Shown: positions 16,796 to 25,433 of the stretch, piece after piece | Layout: each line of letters starts with the position of its first letter | Position numbering within the stretch: the first letter of the stretch is position 1 | DNA from: Kosakonia sacchari | GTDB taxonomy: Bacteria > Pseudomonadota > Gammaproteobacteria > Enterobacterales > Enterobacteriaceae | DNA: 64,000 nt | Direction: 5' to 3' | Assembly (NCBI GenBank): GCA_900109485.1 | Contig: FOAY01000005.1 | Location: forward strand, 1 to 64,000 | Position numbers and translations under genes: made by a program | The notes under the pieces: generated by a model | What the model was told of the DNA's origin: nothing | The model's database searches: none | What the model saw: only the letters and a program-made list of their open reading frames with translations

Positions 16796-17401
16796 ATGAT
16801 GAAATATATAAAAAGAAGCCTTACGTTAAGTGCTGTGGTGGCAGAAAAAATAAAAACTAATGATCCTGAACGTCTGGAAAAATTAAAGGATCGTTTAAAG
16901 GATCGGCTGGGGATCCCTGCGGGCTGGCATATGATGGGCCTGCCGCTGATCGCCAGCATGATCCTCGCGGTGTTTAGCTTCGCCCTCCCCCAACCCTTTA
17001 TCTGGATGGCGATTTTTAGCTGGCTGGCGTTGCCGCATTATGCCGTAATGGCTGCGGTGATCCCTGTATCACTGCTCTATAGCGCCATCATTGTCATCGC
17101 TATGGTATTAATTTCAAAGGGGTTTTTATCGGCGATGAAGGTTTATCTATGGACGCTTTTTCTGACGTCGTTGGTCGCCATTATATTTTTTCTGACAGCC
17201 TTTGTTCCGACATTGTTTGGCGCTGAACGGCAACTGTGGTTTGTTATCAGCTCATTTGTGGGGTTAATTTTCATTGGTTGTAGCGTTAAATGTCTTAATA
17301 GCGCCATGTTTTGCCGCACCAATGCGTTATATTTACATAACCGGGTCTGGCGTAAGCAGTTGAATATTCAGCGTCAGAACATATCCCTTTCAAAACGATA
17401 A
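16796..17401 (+). CDS. Small polytopic membrane protein
   Basis: A 201-residue protein starting immediately after the stop of the preceding gene (TAGATGATG), so translation is probably coupled. It has a basic, charged N-terminal 40 residues containing the imperfect repeat KLKDRLKDRLG. Four to five transmembrane segments follow (about 46-64, 67-80, 82-106, 116-140, 147-165) and then a short basic C-terminus. I recognise no family. Its position suggests it serves or neutralises the upstream protein. The second ATG (16799) is equally possible as start. Confidence 0.6.
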   Translation: MMKYIKRSLTLSAVVAEKIKTNDPERLEKLKDRLKDRLGIPAGWHMMGLPLIASMILAVFSFALPQPFIWMAIFSWLALPHYAVMAAVIPVSLLYSAIIVIAMVLISKGFLSAMKVYLWTLFLTSLVAIIFFLTAFVPTLFGAERQLWFVISSFVGLIFIGCSVKCLNSAMFCRTNALYLHNRVWRKQLNIQRQNISLSKR

Positions 17402-17407
17402 AATAAA

Positions 17408-17435
17408 GCCGCTGCGATTATTATTCCGTAGCGGC
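17408..17435 (-). terminator. Terminator between convergent genes
   Basis: A 9-bp stem with one G-U pair (17408-17416 with 17427-17435, GCCGCTGCG/CGTAGCGGC) lies between the genes ending at 17401 (+) and 17477 (-). On the minus strand the tail is TTTATTTT, which fits termination of the EEP-family gene. Confidence 0.55.
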
Positions 17436-17476
17436 AATACACGATTAAAAATAGCGGCTTCGGCACATCCTGCGCC

Positions 17477-18595
17477 CTACAGATCCAGTTCGACCCACAC
17501 GGCGGCATGATCCGAACCGGCATTGACCGGTTTTTTCAGTTCAGCGTAGGTTTCCCACTTCGCCGGACGCACGCCGGGCCACATCCCTTTCCGATAAACA
17601 CCGCCCTGCTTTACCGTTTCCCATAACGCCGGTGACAACAGGATATAATCGATTTTGTTATTGGCGGTACAGCTTCCCCAGGTGCCCGGATAGCCGCCAT
17701 TATCAAACTTTGCATGGGTGAAAATATCGCGCAGATCGGTATCTTTCAGCAGTGGCGCAAGCGGCTGGCTGTCTGGTGTATCGTTAAAATCCCCGACAAT
17801 GGCAATCAGCGTTTCGCCCGCTTTGATGCGTTGCTGGTAAATCGCTTTCACCCGTTCGGCCTGCTCCCGGCGACGGGCGTCTGAGCTGCTTTGCGTTCCA
17901 TAGCCTTTACTCTTCAGGTGATTCACTAACACATGCAGCGTTCTGCCATCCTTTAACGGGATAGCAAACTCCGGGCAATCGCGGGAGAAAATCAGCGCGC
18001 CATCGGCATCTTTATCATCAACATGGCTACGGATGGTCTCAATCGGGAATGCGCTGGCGGTCATCAAACCGACATCAATCCCACGTTCGTCGTTACCATC
18101 AATCACCATCACATGCTCAAACGGCTTGCCATTACGGGCAGGAATGATTTCGCGGTTAAACGCCAGCAACGCGGGTCGGCTTTCTGCTTCGACGACAGCC
18201 AGAATATCGGCCTGCAGATCAATCATCACCTGCGCGGTCAACAGCATGGCCGTTTCATCCACTGGCGCGGCGCGCAGCTCCAGCGAGCCCACCCAGTCGG
18301 CCCGTCCATCGGCGATGATGCGGATCTCCGAGCCATCTGTAGGCCGCGTCAGCAGTTTGCCACGGTTACGGCGCAGGATCACAAACGGGCCAGTATCAGA
18401 CTTTTTCAGCCCCAGCTCGTTAAGCAAAACCACCATTTTTCGTTTCATTTCGTCGGTATAGGTTAATTCGCCGAGTAACGCATTCAGGGCGGCAAACTTT
18501 TCCAGAATCGGTTTGCCTTCGTCCCAGTCGGCCAGGTTCATGGCCTTCGCGCGGTCGAATAAGTTTTCCACATTGTAAGATGCCAGCCGCATCAT
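17477..18595 (-). CDS. Endonuclease/exonuclease/phosphatase-family protein
   Basis: A 372-residue metal-dependent phosphoesterase of the DNase I/exonuclease III/sphingomyelinase fold. The motifs in order are ASYNVENLFDR near the N-terminus, VVEAESRPAL (catalytic Glu), VNHLKSKGYG, VGDFNDTPDS (Asp/Asn) and AGSDHAAVWVEL (final Asp-His pair). There is no signal peptide. The substrate may be DNA, RNA or a phospholipid and cannot be told from sequence. GGAGGGTGG lies before the ATGATG start. It stands alone between two regulators/operons. Confidence 0.83.
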   Translation of the reverse strand: MMRLASYNVENLFDRAKAMNLADWDEGKPILEKFAALNALLGELTYTDEMKRKMVVLLNELGLKKSDTGPFVILRRNRGKLLTRPTDGSEIRIIADGRADWVGSLELRAAPVDETAMLLTAQVMIDLQADILAVVEAESRPALLAFNREIIPARNGKPFEHVMVIDGNDERGIDVGLMTASAFPIETIRSHVDDKDADGALIFSRDCPEFAIPLKDGRTLHVLVNHLKSKGYGTQSSSDARRREQAERVKAIYQQRIKAGETLIAIVGDFNDTPDSQPLAPLLKDTDLRDIFTHAKFDNGGYPGTWGSCTANNKIDYILLSPALWETVKQGGVYRKGMWPGVRPAKWETYAELKKPVNAGSDHAAVWVELDL

Positions 18596-18732
18596 TCCAC
18601 CCTCCCCTTGATTTCAGCCGCTTCTGTTGCGGTTGCACAGGTAGTTTCCGGTTATGATTGTAGTCGTCGGCTGTGTCTTCAGCATGACAGAAAAAAACCT
18701 GCGTTCTGAACAGCTCCCTGCCTGGCTACGCG

Positions 18733-20640
18733 TCAATCTTCCTGTAATTTTCGCCACAGGCTCATTTTGCTGATCCCAAGGTGCCGGGCCACTTTCTGCT
18801 GATCCTGGTTGTAACGCCGCAAATAGAGGGTAATAACCTGCCGCTCAATATCGCGAACCAGCGCCTTGAGCGATCCTTTGTCCAGATCCACGGTTACGGC
18901 ATCATTAATTGCTGCGGGTTTGTTGCTGCCGGCCAGCGAAAAGCCGGTCAGTGTCAGCAATTCATACAGCGAATAGGCCGGAAATTCCCCTGACAATAAC
19001 GCCAGACGCTCAAGAATAAAACGCAGCTCGCGGACATTGCCCGGCCAGTGCCAGCCGGTGAACAAATCGAGAAATTGCTCCAGCAGATGCTCTGCCTGCC
19101 GCTCGCAAAGAAACATCCCGGCCAGATAACGAATGTCTTCCGGACGTTCCCGCAGCGGCGGAACCGCCAGCGGCAGCACATTCAGCCGGTAGTAGAGATC
19201 GCGGCGAAATCCGCCTTCCTCGCTCATCTTCTCCAGCGAACGATTGGTTGCGCCAATAATTCTGACATCGACCGGGATCACGTCTTTGCCGCCGATATGC
19301 ATGATTTCATACTCCTGGAGCACTCGTAATAAGCGGCTCTGGATGGTCATTGGCAGCTCGCCAATTTCATCGAGAAACAGCGTTCCCTGATGCGCCAGTT
19401 CGATAAGCCCCGCTTTCCCTTCCCGCCTGGCGCCGGTAAATGCGCCGCCTTCATAACCAAAAAGCTCACTCTCCAGCAGGTTTTCCGGGATCGCTGCGCA
19501 ATTGATAGCGACAAATGGCCCGCGGCTGCGCAGGCTGTGGTTATGTATGCTTTGGGCAAACAGCTCTTTGCCGGTGCCGGATTCCCCGTAAATCATCACC
19601 GGAGAATCGGTGCGGGCATAAATTTGCGCCAGCTTTTTGATCGACTGCATTTCACCGTTGGCGGTGAGGATATGGTCAAAGGTGTAACGGGCATTGAACC
19701 CTTTTTTCGTAAGCTTGCCGCGCAGAATACGCTCCACCTTCTCTATCTGCGGCGTATCCGTAAAGGAGCAAACCACGCCAATACAGCGTTTGCCCATAAA
19801 TATTGGCACCCGGCTGGTGATAATGGAGGTGCTATCCAGCTCCTGCAATTCGCGGATCTCCGGCGCTGCGGTCAGCAACACCTGGTTAATCCGTGTGTTT
19901 TTAATAATTGAATCAACGGGTTTACCTATCACCTGTGTTCCACTCAAGCCGAAAATCTTTTCTGCACTGCGGTTAAACACCTGAATTTCATTATTTTCAT
20001 TGGTGACAATGATGCCTTCCGTAATGGACGACAAAATGATCTCCAGCCTGGCGGTATCCTGCGCTTTGCGTTTCGTTGTTTCCACTATCGCCAGCGCTTC
20101 ACGCAGCGCGCTGTTCACCGATTCGATACCGTTTTCGATCAGGATGCCCTGCATCGCATATTGCCTCGCGCTATCGGTGACCGGAAAACCGCCGGTCACT
20201 GTGGTATAGCGGCGCTGCCGACACTGCTCCAGTTTTTCGGTCATATCGGTGTGCGATAAAAAAACAAATTCATCGATGGTGATATTCAGCGCCTGCGCAA
20301 TAAGTAATACATCCGTTAAGTAGGTCTGGTAATTAAAAAAGGCAATATGCTGCGGATGATTTTTCAGCGGAATCAGCGATTTCAGTAAGTCGGCGGTCGA
20401 TGTCAGTATTTTAACTACCGGAATTCGCGTTGATTTTTCAATATATTCCGCGGTCCCTCCCCGGCTCAGAATAACATCATAATACTCTGCATCAAGATTT
20501 CTGGCGATGTTGGCCGCTTTATCGAGGCTGCCATGATAAACGTGGCAGTTAAAAATACCCGTACATTGTTCAGTGACTATTTCGCCCAGTTGCGGGTAAG
20601 GTGTAATTAATGCAAGGTTTGGCAGAGAATTCTTGTTCAT
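18733..20640 (-). CDS. Sigma-54-dependent activator with PrpR N-terminal sensing domain
   Basis: Enhancer-binding protein of 635 residues. Domains in order: PrpR_N ligand-sensing domain (about 1-185, as in the propionate activator PrpR); PAS domain (about 200-310); AAA+ sigma-54 contact domain (about 325-555) with Walker A GESGTGKE (about 352-359), GAFTGA (about 399-404) and Walker [11 protein letters not shown]; and a Fis-type helix-turn-helix ending the protein ([17 protein letters not shown]). The ATG at 20640 is preferred over an upstream TTG. It is divergent from the CoA-transferase/lyase/MFS operon, which carries a -24/-12 promoter and tandem upstream sites. It therefore very probably activates that operon on sensing its substrate or a CoA-derived intermediate. 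Confidence 0.9.
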   Translation of the reverse strand: MNKNSLPNLALITPYPQLGEIVTEQCTGIFNCHVYHGSLDKAANIARNLDAEYYDVILSRGGTAEYIEKSTRIPVVKILTSTADLLKSLIPLKNHPQHIAFFNYQTYLTDVLLIAQALNITIDEFVFLSHTDMTEKLEQCRQRRYTTVTGGFPVTDSARQYAMQGILIENGIESVNSALREALAIVETTKRKAQDTARLEIILSSITEGIIVTNENNEIQVFNRSAEKIFGLSGTQVIGKPVDSIIKNTRINQVLLTAAPEIRELQELDSTSIITSRVPIFMGKRCIGVVCSFTDTPQIEKVERILRGKLTKKGFNARYTFDHILTANGEMQSIKKLAQIYARTDSPVMIYGESGTGKELFAQSIHNHSLRSRGPFVAINCAAIPENLLESELFGYEGGAFTGARREGKAGLIELAHQGTLFLDEIGELPMTIQSRLLRVLQEYEIMHIGGKDVIPVDVRIIGATNRSLEKMSEEGGFRRDLYYRLNVLPLAVPPLRERPEDIRYLAGMFLCERQAEHLLEQFLDLFTGWHWPGNVRELRFILERLALLSGEFPAYSLYELLTLTGFSLAGSNKPAAINDAVTVDLDKGSLKALVRDIERQVITLYLRRYNQDQQKVARHLGISKMSLWRKLQED

Positions 20641-20675
20641 GGTGATAATTTTCAATGTTGTCGTTTTATTAAACC

Positions 20676-20711
20676 AATATCACAGTTGATATTTCTAACA
20701 CAATTGATATT
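20676..20711. promoter_or_regulatory. Tandem upstream activator sites
   Basis: Two copies of CACA(G/A)TTGATATT (20681-20693 and 20699-20711) are spaced 18 bases start to start. The first is part of a dyad AATATCA-N4-TGATATT (20676-20693). They lie about 110-145 bases upstream of the predicted transcription start, the usual position for a sigma-54 enhancer. Confidence 0.6.
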
Positions 20712-20795
20712 GAACCTGACGCAGTGTTTTTTATTTACCTCAATTAAAAACATTAAAATTCATAGTGTTAACTTATTTCCTTTCCGTTTTGTTTT

Positions 20796-20812
20796 TTGGC
20801 ATGCCGATTGAT
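20796..20812 (+). promoter_or_regulatory. Sigma-54 (-24/-12) promoter
   Basis: TTGGCATGCCGATTGAT matches the consensus YTGGCACGN4TTGCW with two mismatches and keeps the exact 10-base spacing between GG and the -12 dinucleotide. Predicted start of transcription is near 20823, about 50 bases before the CoA-transferase ATG. Confidence 0.75.
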
Positions 20813-20875
20813 TAATAACCCCTGTGTGAAGCGAATGCTTCCGCAAATGATATTTTAATCTTACAAGGAAAAGGC

Positions 20876-22072
20876 ATGAATAATAAGTCTGGTGTATTAA
20901 GTGGTGTACGCGTTCTCGATCTCACTCGCGTCCTTGCCGGTCCTTACTGCGGAATGATGTTAGCCGATTTTGGCGCTGACGTGATTAAAATTGAATTACC
21001 GGGTAAAGGCGATGATGCCCGCGCAAACGCGCCACAAATAAATGGTGAAAGCGCCTATTTTATGAATCTTAATCGCAATAAACGCGGTATTACGCTCAAT
21101 CTCAAGTCTGAGCAAGGGCGTAATATTTTTCTGGAAATGGTGCGCAACAGCGATATTGTGCTGGAAAATTACCGGCCGGGCGTGATGGAAAAACTCGGCC
21201 TTGGTTATGAAGATCTGCGCAAGGTGAATCCAGCCATTATTTATGGTGCGGTGTCGGGTTTCGGCCACACCGGGCCGTACGCTAAACGCGCGGGATACGA
21301 CATTATCGGTCAGGCGATGAGCGGACTGATGAGCACCACGGGCTGGCCCGATGCGCCACCAACCCGCACCGGCACAGCGATTGCCGATGTGGTAGGCGGT
21401 ATGAGCTGCGCCATCGGCGTCCTTGCCGCCTACGCCAACCGCCTGAAAACCGGCGTCGGCGACAAAGTGGATATCGCGCTGGTTGATGCGATGGTCTCGT
21501 CACTGGAGATCATCAATATTATCTACCTGAATACCGGACGCATTCCGACGCGTATCGGAAACCGTTATGAAGCGATTTATCCTTATGATTCATTTCAGGC
21601 GCAGGACGGTTACGTCATCATCGCCTGCGGCAACGACAAGCTGTTTGGCCTGCTGAAACAGACGCTGAAAATCAGCGAACTGGAAGATGCCAGATTCAGC
21701 ACCAATATCGCGCGTGTTACCCACCATGCTGAACTGAAAGCCATCCTTGAGCGCTGGACCGGCGAACACCCGATTGACCAGATCGTTGAGCTGCTGCTGG
21801 CGGCAGGTATTCCCGCCGCACCAATCAATACTATCGACCGCGTTACTCAGGATCCGCATATTGCCGGGGCGCGTGAAATGTTTGTCGATATTGAACATCC
21901 GGTAGCCGGGAAAATTACCATGACCGGTAATCAGGTTAAATTCTCCAACAATAAAACTTCTATCAGAATGCCTGCGCCGACGCTGGGCCAGCACAACCAC
22001 GAAATATTAAAAGAACTGCTTAATTATTCCGATGCGGAAATAGAGCAGCTTATCAACGATGGAATTCTGTAA
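20876..22072 (+). CDS. CaiB/BaiF family III CoA-transferase
   Basis: A 398-residue family-III CoA-transferase that moves CoA between carboxylic acids. The N-terminal signature GVRVLDLTRVLAGPYCG and GADVIKIE are present. The catalytic Asp that forms the aspartyl-CoA thioester is expected at Asp171 (TGTAIADVVGGM). GSGxGHTGPY-like VSGFGHTGPY and the C-terminal PAPTLGQHN are family-typical. Relatives include the succinyl-CoA:glutarate/itaconate/HMG transferases. It is the first gene of the sigma-54 operon; the neighbouring lyase suggests it activates a 3-hydroxy-3-methyl dicarboxylic acid such as 3-hydroxy-3-methylglutarate or citramalate. An AAGGAAAAGG ribosome-binding site precedes the ATG. Confidence 0.88.
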   Translation: MNNKSGVLSGVRVLDLTRVLAGPYCGMMLADFGADVIKIELPGKGDDARANAPQINGESAYFMNLNRNKRGITLNLKSEQGRNIFLEMVRNSDIVLENYRPGVMEKLGLGYEDLRKVNPAIIYGAVSGFGHTGPYAKRAGYDIIGQAMSGLMSTTGWPDAPPTRTGTAIADVVGGMSCAIGVLAAYANRLKTGVGDKVDIALVDAMVSSLEIINIIYLNTGRIPTRIGNRYEAIYPYDSFQAQDGYVIIACGNDKLFGLLKQTLKISELEDARFSTNIARVTHHAELKAILERWTGEHPIDQIVELLLAAGIPAAPINTIDRVTQDPHIAGAREMFVDIEHPVAGKITMTGNQVKFSNNKTSIRMPAPTLGQHNHEILKELLNYSDAEIEQLINDGIL

Positions 22073-22082
22073 GGCCAACACC

Positions 22083-23000
22083 ATGGAAAAAATTATTCAT
22101 CTTACTGAAGTCGGGCCGCGAGACGGCTTCCAGAATATTAAGCAACCGATTCCAACCGAACTGAAAATTCGTATTATCGATCAACTGATCGCCGCCGGTG
22201 CGAAAAACATCGAAATAACCTCGATGGTCAGCCCGAAAGCGATCCCGCAAATGTCGGATGCGAAACAGGTCATTGCACATGTGCTTGAAAAGCACCCAAC
22301 GATAACGCCATGGGTGCTGGTGCCAAATAGCCGGGGAGCGCAATTAGCGGTGGAGAATCACATCTCGCATGTGAATTATGTTATTTCCGTTAGCCCGGCG
22401 CATAACAGCGCCAATATTAACCGTACGCACCAACAATCGCTGGATGAGTTGGCCGCCATTCGCCAGGCGCATCCGGCTCTGGAGATTTCGTTGTCGCTGG
22501 CCACCGCGTTTGGCTGCCCTTTTATCGGCGCTACCAGCACTGACACGCTGCTGGAGATGATCCGTTTCGCCGGAGATCTTGGCATTCACCACATTACGCT
22601 GTGCGACACCATCGGCGTGGCAAATCCCTGGCAAACCGCAGATCTCCTGCAACGCGTCAGCGCCCGGTTCCCGCATCTCGACATCGGCCTGCATATGCAT
22701 AACACGCACGGTATGGCGCTGGCCAACATGGTGGCTGGTCTGCAAAACGGCGTGACGCGTTTTGAAACGGCGGTTGGTGGTCTTGGCGGTTGTCCCTTCG
22801 CGCCGGGCGCTGCCGGAAATGCCGCGACGGAAGATGCAGTAAATATGTTTTCCCGCATGGGGTTCGATTGCGGAATATCACTCGATGCGCTGCTGGAGGT
22901 TTCTGCATTAATTCGTGAGTCCATTGAACCCGCGTTATTAAGCAGTTTATCGCGCGCCCGAACTTACCGTGAATTTGCTTTTTACAATCCGCAATGCTGA
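22083..23000 (+). CDS. Hydroxymethylglutaryl-CoA lyase-like enzyme
   Basis: A 305-residue DRE-TIM metallolyase. The signatures are VGPRDGFQN (catalytic Arg-Asp), LHMHNTHGMALAN (metal-binding His-x-His-Asn) and GGLGGCPFAPGAAGN with the active-site Cys loop of HMG-CoA lyases. HMG-CoA lyase yields acetyl-CoA and acetoacetate; paralogues may cleave related 3-hydroxy-3-methyl acyl-CoA esters. The start at 22083 is 10 bases after the CoA-transferase stop; the upstream frame overlaps that gene. Together with the transferase and transporter it would form a complete uptake-activation-cleavage route for one branched hydroxy acid (inference). Confidence 0.88.
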   Translation: MEKIIHLTEVGPRDGFQNIKQPIPTELKIRIIDQLIAAGAKNIEITSMVSPKAIPQMSDAKQVIAHVLEKHPTITPWVLVPNSRGAQLAVENHISHVNYVISVSPAHNSANINRTHQQSLDELAAIRQAHPALEISLSLATAFGCPFIGATSTDTLLEMIRFAGDLGIHHITLCDTIGVANPWQTADLLQRVSARFPHLDIGLHMHNTHGMALANMVAGLQNGVTRFETAVGGLGGCPFAPGAAGNAATEDAVNMFSRMGFDCGISLDALLEVSALIRESIEPALLSSLSRARTYREFAFYNPQC

Positions 23001-23018
23001 ATTCTCCGGAAATGAAAT

Positions 23019-24365
23019 ATGAAAAATAATATGGATAAACCCACCATGACGCATTACCGGTGGTGGGTAATGAGCTTTATCTTTGTTACCTACACCGTAG
23101 CGAATGCCGATCGGGCAAATATTGGTTTTGCCCTGCCTTTTATTCAGGAGGAATTTAATCTCTCCAATACCCTGGCCGGGTTATTAATTAGTTTGTTCTT
23201 TGCTGGCTATGCGCTGTTTCAAATCCCGGCCGGGTATGTGATTAAAAAATATGGTATGCGTAATGCGTTTGCGCTCGGCATGTTTCTGACCTCCATTTTT
23301 ACCGCCTTAATGGGCGTGGTGAATAATGTGCTGGTGCTGAAATTGCTGCGTTTCTTTGTGGGCGTCAGCGAAGCGCCGGTGGTTATTGGCTCGACAGCGA
23401 CCATTAATCAGTGGTTTCCGGCGAAAGAAAAAGGCACCGCCACCGGCCTGTTTCTCGCCGGTTCAAAGTTTGGCCCGCTGATTGTTCCCGCCCTCTGCGC
23501 GTGGATCATCATGACGTGGGGCTGGCGCTATATCTTTGTCTTTTTCGCCATTCCCGGGATTTTGTTGTCCATCTTCTGGTATTGCATGGTGCGCAACAAA
23601 CCGGAAGAGAGCCGCTTTGTGAACGAACAGGAGGCGGCATACATTCGCGACGAGTTACCGGGTAACGCGCAACAACCTGGGGAGGCGCCGCAGAAAGCCC
23701 GCTTTCGCTACTGCTGGCTGGACACCCTGATCCGTACCCGCCAGGTGGAGGAACTCACCACTTCGAAGCAGGTGTTCCGGTGCTGGGATATTTACGGCGT
23801 GGCATTAGGCTACTTCTCGATGGTCGGCATTGTCAGCGTGCTGATGTCGTGGCTGCCGAAATATTTGATCACCGAACGTGGCTTCGATCTTACCAGTTCC
23901 GCCGCGCTGGCCGCCGCGCCTTTCCTCGGTACCGTGCTGGGCAATTTTCTCGGCGGTGTGCTTTCAGACCGGGTGCTGAATAAAAGACGTAAGCCGCTGA
24001 TGTTGCTGAGCGCAGGCGCGACGATTTTCACCATGTATTCGCTGGTGTTTGCCCCTGAAAGCAAAGCTATTCTTTCGCTGATGCTGTTTATGCTCGGATT
24101 GATGCTTTCTCTCGGTTATTCCGCCTATTCGGTGTATGCCATGGGCCGCGCCAGTAAAGAGATCTATCCCGTCGCCTACAGCGTGATCAATATGGGCGGA
24201 CAACTCGGTGGCATGTGCATGCCGCTGATTGTCGGTGTCATCCTTGATCGCTGGAACTGGGATGCGGTGTTTATGACCATGACCGGCTTCTGTGTGTTGT
24301 GTTTTATGCTTGTTGCCACGGTGATTGAACCGTTACCGAAAGAGGTTACGGTGGTGCGTCGTTAA
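23019..24365 (+). CDS. MFS transporter, anion:cation symporter-type
   Basis: A 448-residue, 12-helix permease resembling the ACS family (hexuronate, galactonate, phthalate, tartrate importers). Typical features are VANADRANIGFALPFIQ in helix 1, the loop-2 motif YVIKKYGMRNAF, and SEAPVVIGSTATINQWFPAKEKGTA-like sequence in helix 4-5 (residues about 113-140). A long hydrophilic central loop runs about 195-245. It is the last gene of the sigma-54 operon, 18 bases after the lyase, so it should import the operon's organic-acid substrate. It ends at a strong terminator. Confidence 0.87.
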   Translation: MKNNMDKPTMTHYRWWVMSFIFVTYTVANADRANIGFALPFIQEEFNLSNTLAGLLISLFFAGYALFQIPAGYVIKKYGMRNAFALGMFLTSIFTALMGVVNNVLVLKLLRFFVGVSEAPVVIGSTATINQWFPAKEKGTATGLFLAGSKFGPLIVPALCAWIIMTWGWRYIFVFFAIPGILLSIFWYCMVRNKPEESRFVNEQEAAYIRDELPGNAQQPGEAPQKARFRYCWLDTLIRTRQVEELTTSKQVFRCWDIYGVALGYFSMVGIVSVLMSWLPKYLITERGFDLTSSAALAAAPFLGTVLGNFLGGVLSDRVLNKRRKPLMLLSAGATIFTMYSLVFAPESKAILSLMLFMLGLMLSLGYSAYSVYAMGRASKEIYPVAYSVINMGGQLGGMCMPLIVGVILDRWNWDAVFMTMTGFCVLCFMLVATVIEPLPKEVTVVRR

Positions 24366-24371
24366 GCGTCA

Positions 24372-24391
24372 GGGGGCGAAAGCCCCCTTTT
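24372..24391 (+). terminator. Intrinsic terminator of sigma-54 operon
   Basis: GGGGGC/GCCCCC stem with a GAAA tetraloop, followed by TTTT. It overlaps the stop of the convergent LysR gene and may serve both strands. Confidence 0.8.
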
Positions 24392-25302
24392 CAGTCTGGC
24401 CGCAACGTGCGGCAAACGCTCAGCACAAACTGCCGCAGCCAGCGGTGCGCCGGGTCCACTTCCGAACGCGGATGCCAGAGCTGCGAAACGGTGATGCCGC
24501 GAGTTTTGACCGGCAGTTCAAACACGTAAAGCCCCTCGCTTGTCGCCTTATTCATCAGAAACGAGGCCGGAACCAGCGCAATCAAATCCGTGGCGCGCGC
24601 TACCGCCAGCGCGGCCGGAAAGCCCGGCACCACGGCGGCGATGTTGCGATTCAGCCCGGCATCGGCCAGCGCTTCATCCACCGGTCCGATCAGCAGCCCG
24701 CGCCGTGAGGCGATAACGTGCGCAAACGAGACATACTGTTCGGCGCTCACTGCCTGCTGCTGCGCCAGCGGATGGCCGCTTCTGACGACGCCGACAAAAC
24801 GATCGCGAAACAGCGCCTGTACGCGGATTTCCGGCCCCATTTCCCCCAGCACGCCAATCTCCAGATCGACCCGCCCTTCGCGCAGCGGTTTATCGCTTTT
24901 CTCCGCTTTCGGCGTAAAGCGCAGCGTTACGCCAGGCGCAATGGCAGCGGCTTGCGCAATCAGCGCCGGGCCAAAGGCTTCAACAAAACCGTCGTTGGCA
25001 CGCAGCGTAAACATCTGTCGCAGGCTGGCAATGTCCAGTACTGGCGTTGCCGGGCGCAATACCGCCCGCGCTTCGAAAACGGCGTTTTGCGTGCGTTCGC
25101 GGATTGCTTCGGCATAAGGCGTCAGCACCATCGTACGCCCTGCCCGCACCAACAGCGGATCGCCGGTGGTTTCCCGCAAGCGGCTCAGCGTGCGGCTCAT
25201 CGCCGATGCGCTCAGCCCCAGTCTTTTCGCGGCGGCGGCAACGCTTCTTTCGGCCAGCAGAACATCCAGCGCAAACAGCAGATTCAGATCCGGTTGTGTC
25301 AT
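24391..25302 (-). CDS. LysR-family transcriptional regulator
   Basis: A 303-residue LTTR. The winged helix occupies residues 1-65 (RSVAAAAKRLGLSASAMSRT), followed by a linker helix and an effector domain of the NodD/LinR-like subgroup (LRANDGFVEAFGPAL, HPLAQQ). The start is set at 25302 (MTQPDLN...), the usual N-terminal form of this subgroup; the 16-residue upstream extension is not family-like. It is divergent from the DHA2 exporter at 25434 and probably controls it. Confidence 0.85.
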   Translation of the reverse strand: MTQPDLNLLFALDVLLAERSVAAAAKRLGLSASAMSRTLSRLRETTGDPLLVRAGRTMVLTPYAEAIRERTQNAVFEARAVLRPATPVLDIASLRQMFTLRANDGFVEAFGPALIAQAAAIAPGVTLRFTPKAEKSDKPLREGRVDLEIGVLGEMGPEIRVQALFRDRFVGVVRSGHPLAQQQAVSAEQYVSFAHVIASRRGLLIGPVDEALADAGLNRNIAAVVPGFPAALAVARATDLIALVPASFLMNKATSEGLYVFELPVKTRGITVSQLWHPRSEVDPAHRWLRQFVLSVCRTLRPD

Positions 25303-25433
25303 AGCGGGTTGTTTCCCATAGAGATTAAGCAGATATGGCGTTTTCTGCACTGTATCAATGCAACTGCTGCGTCTTCCGCCATGTATCCCGCGAAAGTAGA
25401 GTTAATGCAAGCACAACTTATCCTGAGGTAATG

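Noticed and set aside
24325-25431. Long plus-strand frames opposite the LysR gene
   Set aside because: The minus strand carries a full LysR protein with correct domain order; the plus frames are GC-rich antisense shadows.
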